From: Clostridia bacterium
GTDB lineage: Bacteria > Bacillota > Clostridia > Oscillospirales > CAG-272
Assembly: GCA_017464805.1 (NCBI GenBank)
Contig: JAFTYE010000001.1
Span: 53,312 to 117,311 of the forward strand
DNA length: 64,000 nt
Direction of reading: 5' to 3'
Shown here: positions 15,384 to 24,700 of the stretch, piece by piece
Layout: each line of letters begins with the position of its first letter
Position numbering within the stretch: the stretch's first letter is position 1
Notes under the pieces: model-generated
The model's database searches: none
The model's input: the letters and a program-made list of their open reading frames with translations, nothing else
What the model was told of the DNA's origin: nothing
Position numbers and translations under genes: made by a program

Positions 15384-15953
15384 ATGACCAAGGAAAAAAT
15401 CTTCGGAAAGCAGGGCTTTTTTGCCAAAATCGGAAAGCGCAACCTTTTGATTATCGGCGCAGTGCTTCTCATCGGCGTGGCGGTTTATCTGAACTACGTA
15501 TGGTTCTATAACCCCACAGGCGACCTCGGCTACGGTGATAACAACATGGAAAATCAGTACGGCGATTCCGCAGGCACAAGCGTCCCCTCGACCGCCGAAA
15601 CCTACTTCACTTCCGCACAGTTAAGCCGCGAAAAGGCTCGTGACGAGGCCCTGGAGGTCCTGCAGACCGTTGTCAACAGTGAGGACGCCCTGCAGGAGAC
15701 CAAGGATGCTGCCCTGTCCGATATCTCCCGTATCGCCCTCGATATGGAGCAGGAGGCCAACATCGAAAGCCTCGTGATCGCAAAAGGCTTCTCCAACTGC
15801 GTAGCCGTCAAGAACGGCGACAGCGTCAGCGTGATCGTGGAAAGCGATGGCTTGCTCCCGAGCCAGGTGGCACAGATCAAGGAGATTGTCTACGAGCAGA
15901 CTGGCGTTGCCCCCGTCAGTGTCAAGATCATCGAAAAAGCAACCAATTCCTGA
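15384..15953 (+). CDS. spoIIIAH: Stage III sporulation protein AH
   Basis: 189 aa. One membrane helix (NLLIIGAVLLIGVAVYLNYV), an acidic linker, and a YscJ/FliF-like ring domain (ESLVIAKGFSNCVAVKNGDSV...). It binds SpoIIQ across the intermembrane space. Start at 15384 is set by GGGAGG; an in-frame ATG at 15360 has no ribosome site. Last gene of the operon, followed by a long terminator. Confidence 0.95.
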   Translation: MTKEKIFGKQGFFAKIGKRNLLIIGAVLLIGVAVYLNYVWFYNPTGDLGYGDNNMENQYGDSAGTSVPSTAETYFTSAQLSREKARDEALEVLQTVVNSEDALQETKDAALSDISRIALDMEQEANIESLVIAKGFSNCVAVKNGDSVSVIVESDGLLPSQVAQIKEIVYEQTGVAPVSVKIIEKATNS

Positions 15954-15960
15954 AAAAGTA

Positions 15961-16012
15961 CCCCGTATGTCGTAAAAACCTCGTTTTTTACGACATACGG
16001 GGGCTTTTTTTG
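15961..16012 (+). terminator. Terminator of the spoIIIA operon
   Basis: CCCCGTATGTCGTAAAAA pairs with TTTTTTACGACATACGGGG (about 18 bp, short CCTCG loop), followed by GCTTTTTTT. Confidence 0.95.
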
Positions 16013-16060
16013 TTTAATATTCCTGTATAAAGGTCACAATATATAAAAAGGAAGATTTTC

Positions 16061-16483
16061 GTGAAAAATGTCGAACCCCTTGTCGTCAGTCCCCGCGCCG
16101 CGCTCGGCGTGGCCGCGCTCGGCGCGATAGCCTATCCCTCGCTGGAAATTCTGTGGCGCGGCTACTCCCACCCCTCCATGGCGGCGGCGGGAGCCGCCGC
16201 CTGTCTGCTCCTCTACCTCCATAACGCCCTATACGCGGGGCAACCGCGGCTGCTGCGCGCCGCGGCCTGTGCCTGGCTCATCCTCCTTGTCGAATTTATC
16301 GTCGGGGTCATGGTTAATCTCTTCCTCAATCTCTCCGTCTGGGACTACTCCGCCATGCCCCTCAACCTGCTCGGGCAGATCTGCCCCGCGTACGCCGCCC
16401 TCTGGTATCTCCTCGCCCTTGCCTTCATCCTCGTCTTTGATCGCGTCCGGGCAGAGGTGAGAGAAGCCGCTGCCACCGCCTGA
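16061..16483 (+). CDS. CmpB-like membrane protein (putative ABC-transporter type IV family)
   Basis: 140 aa, about four membrane helices. The segment LVEFIVGVMVNLFLNLSVWDYSAMPLNLLGQICP matches the conserved E-x-x-x-G...N...VWDYS...P-x-N-x-x-GQI core of the CmpB/DUF1113 family. That family is named as an ABC transporter part but its function is not proven. GTG start, preceded by AAAAGGAAG. It lies alone between the spoIIIA terminator and the 65-aa ORF. Confidence 0.8.
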   Translation: MKNVEPLVVSPRAALGVAALGAIAYPSLEILWRGYSHPSMAAAGAAACLLLYLHNALYAGQPRLLRAAACAWLILLVEFIVGVMVNLFLNLSVWDYSAMPLNLLGQICPAYAALWYLLALAFILVFDRVRAEVREAAATA

Positions 16484-16579
16484 AATTTAACAAAAATTTC
16501 CCCGCATCGACCGCCGCGGAAAGGGTACAATAAAACCAGGATACACACCGCACCGAGGGAAAACGAAGGGAAACAAAAC

Positions 16580-16626
16580 GGCGTGGCGCGTGTCCGAATA
16601 CGCACGAAAAAGGAAAACACCACGCC
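16580..16626 (+). promoter_or_regulatory. 5'-leader hairpin enclosing the ribosome site of the 65-aa ORF
   Basis: GGCGTGG (16580-16586) can pair with CCACGCC (16620-16626), which touches the ATG at 16627. Inside it lie a second helix GCGT/ACGC and the AAAAAGGA ribosome site. Such a fold could limit translation. This is inferred from base pairing only. Confidence 0.3.
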
Positions 16627-16824
16627 ATGCAGAACAAGGAATTGCCCATCGGCTTTGTCGCCGCCATCGTGCAGGACAAGCGGGCAATGCAGAACTTTGC
16701 CAAAATGAGTGAAGGAGAACGCGAAGCCGTCCTCCGACGGGCTCGGCAGGCAAAAACGCGGGCGGATATGCAGTTGATCACCGCGTCGCTGTCGGATGCG
16801 ATCAGCGCAACGGAAGAATACTGA
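16627..16824 (+). CDS. Small hypothetical protein (65 aa)
   Basis: MQNKELPIGFVAAIVQDKR followed by a charged helical region (MSEGEREAVLRRARQAKTRADMQ). Soluble, no signal peptide. AAAAAGGA precedes the ATG and a good terminator follows, which supports a real gene. The N-terminal pattern (LPIGFGMALAQN-like, then ILERAR) resembles small helical proteins common in Clostridia; no function is known to me. Confidence 0.6.
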   Translation: MQNKELPIGFVAAIVQDKRAMQNFAKMSEGEREAVLRRARQAKTRADMQLITASLSDAISATEEY

Positions 16825-16842
16825 CCATTTTCCCTGTGCGGG

Positions 16843-16884
16843 GAGGACGGAACTGTGCTGTGCCGGTTCCGCCCTCTTTTTTTT
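16843..16884 (+). terminator. Terminator of the 65-aa ORF
   Basis: GAGG-A-CGGAAC pairs with GTTCCG-C-CCTC, followed by eight T residues. Confidence 0.88.
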
Positions 16885-16932
16885 GTGCTCCGCTGCGCGG
16901 GGCTTGCTTGTATGGTAAAGTACCGCGCCGCC

Positions 16933-17166
16933 TCATTTCTTCACATGTCGGTCAAGCGGCTCGGGTACATCGATCAGCCCTGCCAAATAATCCAATGATA
17001 CGTTGTAAAACCGCGCCAGCACGATCACACGCTCAAAGGGAATGGATCGCTTGCAGGATTCGTATTGCGCGTAATAAGATTGCGTTGTCTGTAAAACGGC
17101 GGCAATCTCCGACTGCGTCTTGTCATGATCTTCTCGCATGTCTCGCAGCCTTCGATAAAAATGCAT
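16933..17166 (-). CDS. XRE-family transcriptional regulator
   Basis: 77 aa, a single helix-turn-helix domain (LRDMREDHDKTQSEIAAVLQTTQSYYAQYESCKRSIPFERVIVLARFYNVSLDYLAGL). Divergent from the 1191-aa secreted protein gene. Its own promoter is preceded by a half-conserved version of the palindrome found in the promoter of that gene, so it is the best candidate to control both. The start has GGAAAGGAG upstream. Confidence 0.88.
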   Translation of the reverse strand: MHFYRRLRDMREDHDKTQSEIAAVLQTTQSYYAQYESCKRSIPFERVIVLARFYNVSLDYLAGLIDVPEPLDRHVKK

Positions 17167-17204
17167 GGCTTTTCTCCTTTCCTCATGTGTAACCCACTTA
17201 TTTT

Positions 17205-17233
17205 ACTATACTTACCGGGGCAACACGTGCCAA
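17205..17233 (-). promoter_or_regulatory. Promoter of the XRE gene
   Basis: Minus strand TTGGCA-17-TATAGT, 38 nt before the start. The operator-like sequence at 17236-17249 lies directly upstream of the -35. Confidence 0.65.
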
Positions 17234-17235
17234 AA

Positions 17236-17249
17236 GTTCATATGCAAAC
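17236..17249. promoter_or_regulatory. Degenerate operator half-site pair
   Basis: GTTCATATGCAAAC matches 11 of 14 positions of the perfect palindrome at 17388-17401 and adjoins the XRE gene's -35. It is likely an autoregulatory site; this is inferred. Confidence 0.45.
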
Positions 17250-17378
17250 TATCGAATTCATCCCTCACCGCCATCTTACAAAAATATGTAAAATTCACAA
17301 CATCCGATAAAAATGCACAAAAGAAATACACCAATCTTGTGCAATTTGACAATTGTGGTGAAAAAAACCGAAAAACGC
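17250..17378. other. AT-rich intergenic stretch
   Basis: The middle of the 318-nt gap between the XRE gene and the first large secreted protein gene. It is much richer in A and T than its surroundings. I see no reading frame or further clear regulatory site here beyond short A-tracts and the imperfect repeat CAATTTGACAATTG near 17342-17355. Confidence 0.5.
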
Positions 17379-17407
17379 TTGACAAAAGTTCACATGTGAA
17401 CTATAAT
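17379..17407 (+). promoter_or_regulatory. Promoter of cassette 1
   Basis: TTGACA (17379-17384), 17-nt spacer, TATAAT (17402-17407). The spacer contains the 14-bp palindrome described separately, so a bound repressor would block RNA polymerase. The leader to the ATG at 17485 is about 70 nt. Confidence 0.9.
17388..17401. promoter_or_regulatory. Perfect 14-bp palindromic operator
   Basis: GTTCACATGTGAAC fills the spacer between the -35 and -10 of cassette 1. A related sequence lies at the promoter of the adjacent divergent XRE gene. Neither cassette 2 nor cassette 3 has this palindrome in its promoter. Confidence 0.7.
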
Positions 17408-17484
17408 ATAGAATAGTTCAGAATGCGACTATTGTTTTTTCGTCGCAAAAAAGCTGAAAACATTTTAGAAAAGGAGAAAACCCC

Positions 17485-20400
17485 ATGAAGAAAAGAATCT
17501 TATCTCTTTTCCTCGCGGTTGTGATGATCGTGCTGGCAATTCCCGCCGTGATCCTGCCCACGCTCGGCGCAACCCTTGACGTAAGCTACAAGACCGGTTT
17601 CTCGGATGCTGAAATTGTAGCGGAAAATGCCAACAAGGAAAATTACCCCACCGGCACGGTTTTCGAATTCCCGAAGGGCTGGGAGATTGGCTCGATGTCC
17701 CCCTCCGCTTGGGGCGAAGACTACTACGTCACCAACATTTCCCGCAATAGCGGCGAGTACTTCAACGGTGCTCTCAATAACTGGATGGACGGTGCAGGCG
17801 GCGGTGGCTTCTATCTGTCGAACGGCCAGCTCATCGCGTCGATCACCTACATCGACGAGACAGCGGACCTGAACGGCGACGGCTCGACCAGTGCCAACGA
17901 CCGTACCTTCAGTGCCCTGCGTTCCAACATCCTCGTTCGTTACACCGCGGAGTTTAGCGGTACCGTCTCCATCGACGTTCCCGATCTGGAATTCGTCAAC
18001 ACTTGGAATGCACTGTTCTGCATCCTGGTAAACGGTGAACCCGTTGATCAGTTTGCAGAGGGCTTTGACTATGCCACCGGAGCAGGCTGGTTCACCCCCA
18101 CGGCAGTCGATTCCACCTCTGCCATCAACGCTATCTCGAATCTGTCCGTCAAGGCAGGCGACACCATCGACTTCGTCTTCCGTGGCACAGGCGTGGATTC
18201 TACTAGCGTCGCAGACTTCAACTACAGCAACTGTAAGCGTCTGGCACAGAACTGGGAGTTCGCTGTGACCTACTCCTCACTCGAAATGACCTCCGACGCT
18301 GTTGTGTCCACCGACTTCAACCTGTTCAGCAACTTCCCCGTGGAGGACTACAAGAACGCCTATAACGACGGCTACGCATCGACCGTTCAGCCCTCCAAGG
18401 ACAACAAGTTCGATTACACAGGCAAGGCTTGGCAGCTCGGTTCTCTCAACATGAGCTATGATGAGTCGAAGGTAACGAGCTCCGCTTCGGTCGACGATTA
18501 CCTCACGCTCGGCACGTCCTTCGCCCCCTACACCTTCGTCGGATCCTCTTCCAGCGCCACTCAGTATTTTATCGTTAACGATAACAATGGTATGAACGGC
18601 GCATCCACTACCGGCAAGTCCGGTTCGATCTATGTGCAGTCCATCGGCTCGGGTGCAAGCCTGGATTACAAAATCTCGATGGCTCCCGGTGCCCTGTATG
18701 CAGGTTACAACGATAACAACGGTGGGCAGATCACCGTTGAGGGCATCGGCAAGTACTACGACCGTAAGGTAACCGCTTACACCGCTTCCGCCACCATTCG
18801 TTACGTGGCACAGTACAGCGGTGCGGCTACCGTGACCATTGACGGCTCCTGGATAAGTGATGCCAACAAGGGCTACGCCTATCTGTGGGTTCTCCACAAC
18901 GGTGAGCGCATTGCCTCCATTAAGCACGACGGCAACAATGTTGATCTGTCCGTGGATGTGAACCTCAAGGGCGGTGACACGCTGGACTTCGTCTGCGTGG
19001 CAGACCCGGTCTACTCCGCTCTCGCTCTCGACTCGACCAACGAAAACTTCTACCGTTCGGACATCACGTCCTTTAACCTCGAGGCTAACCGCCGTACCTT
19101 CCGTGTGAACAACATCGGCGTATCCTTTACGTCCGATGTGTTCGGTGTAACGCCCTCTGTATGGAACGGTGCCAACAGCGTTACGCTGAGCTCGACCGCG
19201 AACCAGAGCACGACCCTGCCCTTCTTCAGATGGTACGACGCAAACGACACCGCGATTACCGCAGACGCTGCGGCACTCGACACCACCTGCTACGCTGTTG
19301 TGAACCCCGACATGCTGACCTGGCTCGGCATCGATGAAACCGAGGCGGAAACCATGACCCTGTCCGATCTGTGGACCGCTTATTGGGCCAAGTTCATGGA
19401 AGAGAACAAGCTCAACTATGCCTCCGACCGTTGGCAGATGGTTTCCATCGACAGAAACGGCAACACGCAGGGCATCTACTACACCTTCTGGTGGCACAAC
19501 AGTCCCATCACCTCGGTAGCGCTTGCGGGCGGTACGACCGATTACGGGTTTGACGGCCAGTACCTCGTCAGTGCCCAGTCCATGACCAACGTTATTGCCG
19601 ATCTGTGGAACAAGCTGCTTGCCAATGTAGCCACCACCGATAGCGTTGCGGCTGATACCACGGTAGCAAACGTCAGAATGCAGTATGCCGACGCTCTCAA
19701 GAATGCCTACAACATCAACTGCTACAGCAACGGCACCTATTCGGCTGCAACCTCCATTCACTACATCCGTCCTACTTCCGGTACGAATTCTTTTACCAAC
19801 CCCCCTTACGGCGGATACGAGTACACCGTAGCACACACCGGTTTTCTGAACATCACGCTGGATGACATCGTGAACAGAAACGCAGGTACCTTCACGTGGA
19901 ATATCGCCCACAACGGTGCATACGTGTTTGACGCTGCCCAGACGGCTGACATCACCACCGACACAGGTAAGCAGGCACTGAAGGATGCCATTGCTGCTGT
20001 GGACTTGTATGTAGAGAAAGGCGACAAGGTCGTCCTCTGCTTTGCTCGTAACAGCTCTGGCAGCGCAACCTTCTTGAGCCCCACCATCACGGTAATGGAG
20101 ACTTACGTTCCCGACGTAGAAGCCAGCTCTTCTGTCAAGCTCGTCATCACCGATTCCTATGCCGTGAAGCTGGAAGTCACGCCCGGCACAGCAAACGGTG
20201 CGGTTGACGTTCTCGTAGACGATGCAGTCGTGGCAACCCTGAACGCTACGAACGGCTACGCTTACATGCTGAAGAGCGGCATCAAGGTTTCCGAGCTGAC
20301 CGCTACCACCAGCAGCACCGCTACTTGGGTAACCGACACGGACGGTGTAACCGTTTCCTATAAGCTCCGCGAAGAGGTAAACGGCCACGTGGTAACCGGT

Positions 20401-21060
20401 GAACTTCGCTCCACCAACACCGACAAGATGCTCGCCTACTACGAGGCAAGCGATGATGCCGAGCTGGCTACCCTCGCTACCGAGATTCGTCACCTCGCCA
20501 TTGTGACCGAAGCCGTCCTGAACAGGGGTAGCGCAACCGGTGACATGACGTATGACGAGAAGATGCACCTCCGTAACGCTGATACGGCTCTTGCAGCTCT
20601 GCTTGAGAATAAGCCCGCATACGGCTACGCAGGTAACGAAGGAAGCTTCTCTTACGTAATTGCCGGTGCAAACGTCAACTACGGTGATAAGATCAGCGTT
20701 GTGTTGGTAATCGATGGCCTCAGCGGCGCAGACATCTGGGCGCTGAAGGACGGCTCCTACAAGCTCTCGGCTTACAACAAAGACGGTGAACTTGTTACTT
20801 CTGCGACCGAGTTCGCAGGCGTTACCCTCGACAAGGAGTATATCGGTGTCATCGTGGACGTTCCGATCTCCATGTACGATCAGACCATGACCTTCGTGGT
20901 AGAGGGTGCTAACGGCGCCGTTTCCGATGCACTGAACTACAGCGTTCAGGCTTGGATGGCGAACAAGTACACCAATACGGCTTCTTGGACCGACTACGTC
21001 ATTCGTGGTGTCTACAACCTGGGTGTTGCCGCTGCAGCCTATACTAACGCAAACGCTTGA
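17485..21060 (+). CDS. Large secreted multi-module protein, cassette 1
   Basis: 1191 aa. Signal peptide MKKRILSLFLAVVM... to about residue 30. Residues ~40-270, ~280-560 and ~700-880 each show the same rough pattern: (V/I)RYTA-x-x-(S/T)G-x-V-(S/T)-(I/V)D, then a strand ending in NGE or NGA, then GD-(T/K)-(I/V)-x-F. This suggests repeated beta-sandwich, perhaps glycan-binding, modules. The last ~300 residues (from SSVKLVITDSYAVK) are shared with cassettes 2 and 3 and end in RGVYNLGVAAAAY. No LPXTG, dockerin or S-layer motif is seen. The 38-aa peptide gene follows after 17 nt. Family not recognised; a secreted or surface adhesin-like protein is inferred. Confidence 0.8.
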   Translation: MKKRILSLFLAVVMIVLAIPAVILPTLGATLDVSYKTGFSDAEIVAENANKENYPTGTVFEFPKGWEIGSMSPSAWGEDYYVTNISRNSGEYFNGALNNWMDGAGGGGFYLSNGQLIASITYIDETADLNGDGSTSANDRTFSALRSNILVRYTAEFSGTVSIDVPDLEFVNTWNALFCILVNGEPVDQFAEGFDYATGAGWFTPTAVDSTSAINAISNLSVKAGDTIDFVFRGTGVDSTSVADFNYSNCKRLAQNWEFAVTYSSLEMTSDAVVSTDFNLFSNFPVEDYKNAYNDGYASTVQPSKDNKFDYTGKAWQLGSLNMSYDESKVTSSASVDDYLTLGTSFAPYTFVGSSSSATQYFIVNDNNGMNGASTTGKSGSIYVQSIGSGASLDYKISMAPGALYAGYNDNNGGQITVEGIGKYYDRKVTAYTASATIRYVAQYSGAATVTIDGSWISDANKGYAYLWVLHNGERIASIKHDGNNVDLSVDVNLKGGDTLDFVCVADPVYSALALDSTNENFYRSDITSFNLEANRRTFRVNNIGVSFTSDVFGVTPSVWNGANSVTLSSTANQSTTLPFFRWYDANDTAITADAAALDTTCYAVVNPDMLTWLGIDETEAETMTLSDLWTAYWAKFMEENKLNYASDRWQMVSIDRNGNTQGIYYTFWWHNSPITSVALAGGTTDYGFDGQYLVSAQSMTNVIADLWNKLLANVATTDSVAADTTVANVRMQYADALKNAYNINCYSNGTYSAATSIHYIRPTSGTNSFTNPPYGGYEYTVAHTGFLNITLDDIVNRNAGTFTWNIAHNGAYVFDAAQTADITTDTGKQALKDAIAAVDLYVEKGDKVVLCFARNSSGSATFLSPTITVMETYVPDVEASSSVKLVITDSYAVKLEVTPGTANGAVDVLVDDAVVATLNATNGYAYMLKSGIKVSELTATTSSTATWVTDTDGVTVSYKLREEVNGHVVTGELRSTNTDKMLAYYEASDDAELATLATEIRHLAIVTEAVLNRGSATGDMTYDEKMHLRNADTALAALLENKPAYGYAGNEGSFSYVIAGANVNYGDKISVVLVIDGLSGADIWALKDGSYKLSAYNKDGELVTSATEFAGVTLDKEYIGVIVDVPISMYDQTMTFVVEGANGAVSDALNYSVQAWMANKYTNTASWTDYVIRGVYNLGVAAAAYTNANA

Positions 21061-21264
21061 TAAGGAGGTAATGAACGATGAAATATGAATCTCCCGCTAT
21101 CGAACTGGTTAGCGCTATGGATGATACGATCATGACCTCTCTGGAAGGCATGAATGTCGTGGATCTGTGGGATATGCTCGTAGGCGAAGCCTGATCGGGT
21201 ATATACGCAAACCAAACGAAAATTGCACAAACCAACAGGAACGCCACCGCTCACGGTGGCGTTC
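21024..21264 (+). repeat. 3' cassette copy 1 (divergent copy)
   Basis: End of the large gene, peptide gene, and terminator. Aligns along its whole length with copies 2 and 3. From the codon for Met19 of the peptide through the terminator stem it differs at only about five positions, although the large genes upstream are clearly diverged. Confidence 0.8.
21078..21194 (+). CDS. 38-aa acidic peptide, cassette 1
   Basis: MKYESPAIELVS then AMDDTIMTSLEGMNVV and DLWDMLVGEA. AAGGAGG lies 9 nt before the ATG, 17 nt after the stop of the large protein gene, so the two are translated from one mRNA. It differs from the other two copies at residues 7, 13, 14, 15 and 36 only. No signal peptide; strongly acidic (one Lys, about eight Asp/Glu). 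Small peptides starting MKYE-x-P are known to me from other gut Firmicutes, without a function. Confidence 0.75.
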   Translation: MKYESPAIELVSAMDDTIMTSLEGMNVVDLWDMLVGEA

Positions 21265-21275
21265 TTGCTTTTTCT
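21239..21275 (+). terminator. Terminator of cassette 1
   Basis: GAACGCCACCG pairs with CGGTGGCGTTC (11 bp), followed by TTGCTTTTT. Confidence 0.88.
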
Positions 21276-21604
21276 GCGTGAGGAACAGGCCCTCCTCGGC
21301 CGATTTGAAGCGCACTCTTTTCCTCTCGTAGGGACCAGCCGCCGGACAGTCCGCTGTCCTTGCATCGTAGGGCGGGGGTGGTGAAGCGACGCGAGCGCAA
21401 TGAATGACAATCCGGGGAATTGTCAGAACGCGCGCGTGACCGAGCCGCAGCGAGAAATTGCTCCCGTCGATGGCCGATGATAGAAAACCCGCCGCCAACC
21501 ATGAAAACCACGCGGTTTTTTCGAATATCTTCCTCCTGTGGAACATTCCGCAAGCAAAAGGATATAAAAGTAAACAAAAAGGGAATAGTGTGTAGCACAA
21601 TAAA
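21276..21604. other. Intergenic region between cassettes 1 and 2
   Basis: About 330 nt with no supported gene. It contains GTAGGGCGGGGG-type and CCGCCGGACAGTCCGCTGTCC palindromic stretches, and then a sequence resembling decayed intergenic repeats, followed by AT-rich DNA toward the cassette 2 promoter. The open frames here are short, lack ribosome sites and have no recognisable product. Confidence 0.5.
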
Positions 21605-21634
21605 TTGACAATCCCCCCAATTTTTAGGTATAAT
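21605..21634 (+). promoter_or_regulatory. Promoter of cassette 2
   Basis: TTGACA (21605-21610), 18-nt spacer, TATAAT (21629-21634), about 67 nt before the ATG at 21701. The spacer is C-rich and lacks the cassette 1 palindrome. A GGGCAAATTTTGCCC inverted repeat (21653-21667) lies downstream in the leader. Confidence 0.85.
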
Positions 21635-21652
21635 GATATTGCCTATTGTTAT

Positions 21653-21667
21653 GGGCAAATTTTGCCC
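21653..21667. promoter_or_regulatory. Leader inverted repeat of cassette 2
   Basis: GGGCAAA-T-TTTGCCC, a perfect 7-bp inverted repeat 20 nt after the -10 box of cassette 2. It could be an operator or an mRNA hairpin. Not found at cassettes 1 or 3. Confidence 0.4.
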
Positions 21668-21700
21668 TTAAAAAACAATTTCAAAAGGAGACTAAACACA

Positions 21701-24700
21701 ATGAGCAAGAAAATCTTATCCCTTCTCCTCGCGGTTGTGATGGTTGTGTTGGCAATTCCCGCCGTAGTATTGCCCGCCTTCGCCGCAACCGAGGTAGAAA
21801 GTGGCGGCGCAGCGTCCTCCACCTTCACGGCAACGGATGACATCGTTGCCTACAAGGACGGCTACACCACCACGGGCCAGACCTTTGAGTATGCACAGGC
21901 AAACTGGGAAATCGGCGGTCTTTCCGTCACCGATCCGAAGGCCGGATACTATACGGCGAATTATTTTCACGCCACTACCGGTGCTGTGGCTGCTGATAAG
22001 AACAGCGCGGCAAACTTCGCGTATTCTTCAAAGGGTGCCGGCTTCTACCTGACCGGTTGGCAGGGTCCCGGTATGCTTTGCTTTTCGGCAGACTATGCCG
22101 GAAGCGGCAATGATCGCACCCTGAACGGCCTTCTTAACAACGTTACGGCCCGCTACACGGCTCCCTATACCGGTTCCGTGACCATTGACGTAAGCAAGCT
22201 GGTCTTTAAGAACACTTGGTCGGCACTGTTCTGCATTCTCGTGAACGGTGAGCCTGTCGGCCAGTTCGATACCGATGCCTTCGATTACGCTACCGGTGCA
22301 GGCTGGCTCGATCCTACCGCTACCGATTCCACCGCTTTGGTGGAGGACATCACCGTAAGCGTAAACGAGGGCGACGTGATCGACTTCGTCGTTCGTGGCT
22401 CGGGCGCAGATGCGAGCAACATCGCCACTGTTCAGCCCGGCGAGAGCTTTGTTTACAGCGGCGCAAAGTACGGCTTGAGCGACTGGGGCTTCGGCGTTAC
22501 CTACAACACCTCTATCAAGTCCACCTTCAACGTCGAGGAGAACTTCATCCTGAACGGCGTTGATACATGGGCGACGACCGTTCCTACTGCTGCCGACATC
22601 ACCAACAGTGGCGTATGGCAGGCAGGCCTTTACGGCGTTACGCTGGATACAACTGCCATTGCAGTAGAGGGTGCAACGCTTGATGACTACCTGACCATTG
22701 ACAACAACTTTATGGCATTCAACAAGATCGGCTCCGCTAACACCGGTGAGATCCACGTTGAGCGTCAGGATTATGCCGGCTCCTTCCAGTCTCGCGCACT
22801 TTTCTTGCAGAAAGATAGCAAGTGGAACGCCGGTTGGGGCATCTTCCTGAACACCGGTGCAGACTACGGCTATACGACCGACGGCACCCAGCCCTCTCGT
22901 CCTCTTGAGAGATATCCCAACACGACCGCCGTGCGCTACACCGCACTGTATGACGGTACCGTAACGATCACGCTGGACGGCGGTTGGTATAGCACTTGGG
23001 CAGGGGAATATCAGCATCTGCTCGTCCGTCACAACGGTGAGCTGGTTGATGATATTACCAACGCCGGCACGGATGTTCTCAAAACCTATACCCGCAACGT
23101 AAACGCGGGTGATACGATCGAATTCATTTCGGTTATCGACCCCATCCTCTCGAAGGAATATTCCGTTTATAATACGGCTGCTGCTGCAAAGTGGGCAACC
23201 CTGACGAACATTCTGGCTGTTCGCCGCGGCTTCCGTATCGACAACATTGACGTGGCCTATAATGCCGCTTATGTTGATTCCGTTGAAACCGACACCTTTA
23301 ATGTACTGAACAACTTCGTTGTAAGCGGTGTTGAGAACTGGGCAACCACCACGCCTACTGTTGCCGACATCACCAACAGTGGCGCATGGCAGGCAGGCCT
23401 TTACGGCGTTACACTGGATACAACTGCCATTGCAGTAGAGGGTGCAACGCTTGATGACTACTTGACCATTGACAACAGCTTCCTTGCATTCAATAAATTC
23501 AACACCAGTGTCACCTCCACCTCGGAGATCTTCATGGAGCGTCAGGATTATGCCGGTTCCTACCAGTCTCGTGCGCTTTATCTGCAAAAGGATAGCAAGT
23601 GGACTGGCGGTTGGGGCATCTTCCTGTCTACCGGTGCAGACTACGGCTATACGACCGATGGCACCCAGCCCTCTCGTCCTCTTGAGAGATATCCCAACAC
23701 GACCGCCGTGCGCTACACCGCACAGAAGGACGGTACGGTAACGATCACGCTGGACGGCGGTTGGTATAGCACTTGGGCAGGGGAATATCAGCATCTGCTC
23801 GTCCGTCACAACGGTGAGCTGGTTGATGATATTACCAACGCCGGCACGGATATTCTCAAAACCTATACCCGCAACGTAAATGCGGGAGATACGATCGAAT
23901 TCATTTCGGTCATCGACCCCATCCTCTCGAAGGAATATTCCGTTTATAATACGGCTGCTGCTGCAAAGTGGGCAACCCTGACGAACATTCTGGCTGTTCG
24001 CCGCGGCTTCCGTATCGACAACATTGACGTGGCCTACACTACGCAGGCTAGCGTGGATGTGGACACCACGGCCTCCCTCACCATCGCAGAGGACTACGCA
24101 CTGAACGCATACGGCAAGGTGACGGATGCCACCGCTTTCTCCGCCGTTGTGGGCGATCAGACGATTGCAGGCGTTGCTCAGGACAACGGCTCCTTCAAGA
24201 TGGTTCTGAAGGATGGCATCAACCTGACCGATCTGCCCGCTGCCGAGGTTGACTACTACCTGGTAGCCGAGGTGAACGGCCACAAGATCACGAGCGCACC
24301 CGCTGCCCTGAATGGCGAAGCTCTCTTGACCGCTTATGCAAACGGCACCGATGAAAAGGTTGCCAACCTGGCAAAGGATATCCACTATCTGGCAATTGCT
24401 GCCAACTATGTGAACAGCGACCTGACCGGCACGGCTTTGACCACCGAGCAGGAGGAGTGGGTGAACCGTAACCTCGCCTCTCTGGATGCTGCTTCGCAGG
24501 ACGTTACCTACACGGGTGAGGAGGGTGCCTACAAGATCGTAGCCGCCAATGCCAACCTGGGTGACCGTTTGAGCCTCGTGCTGCTGGTTGATGGTACGAA
24601 CATCGCAGCATTGAAGGATAACGGCTACAAGCTGTACGCTTACACCGAGGGTAACACCTACACCGCAGAGGCAACCGGATTTGCCGGTGTTACCGCAAAC

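Noticed and set aside
18277-20568. 763-codon open frame antisense to the cassette 1 protein
   Set aside because: A shadow of strong codon bias in the true gene. No ribosome site, no domain, and the sense frame has a signal peptide and homologues in the same window.
22028-24385. 785-codon open frame antisense to the cassette 2 protein
   Set aside because: Same cause; the repeats in it mirror the sense-strand module duplication.
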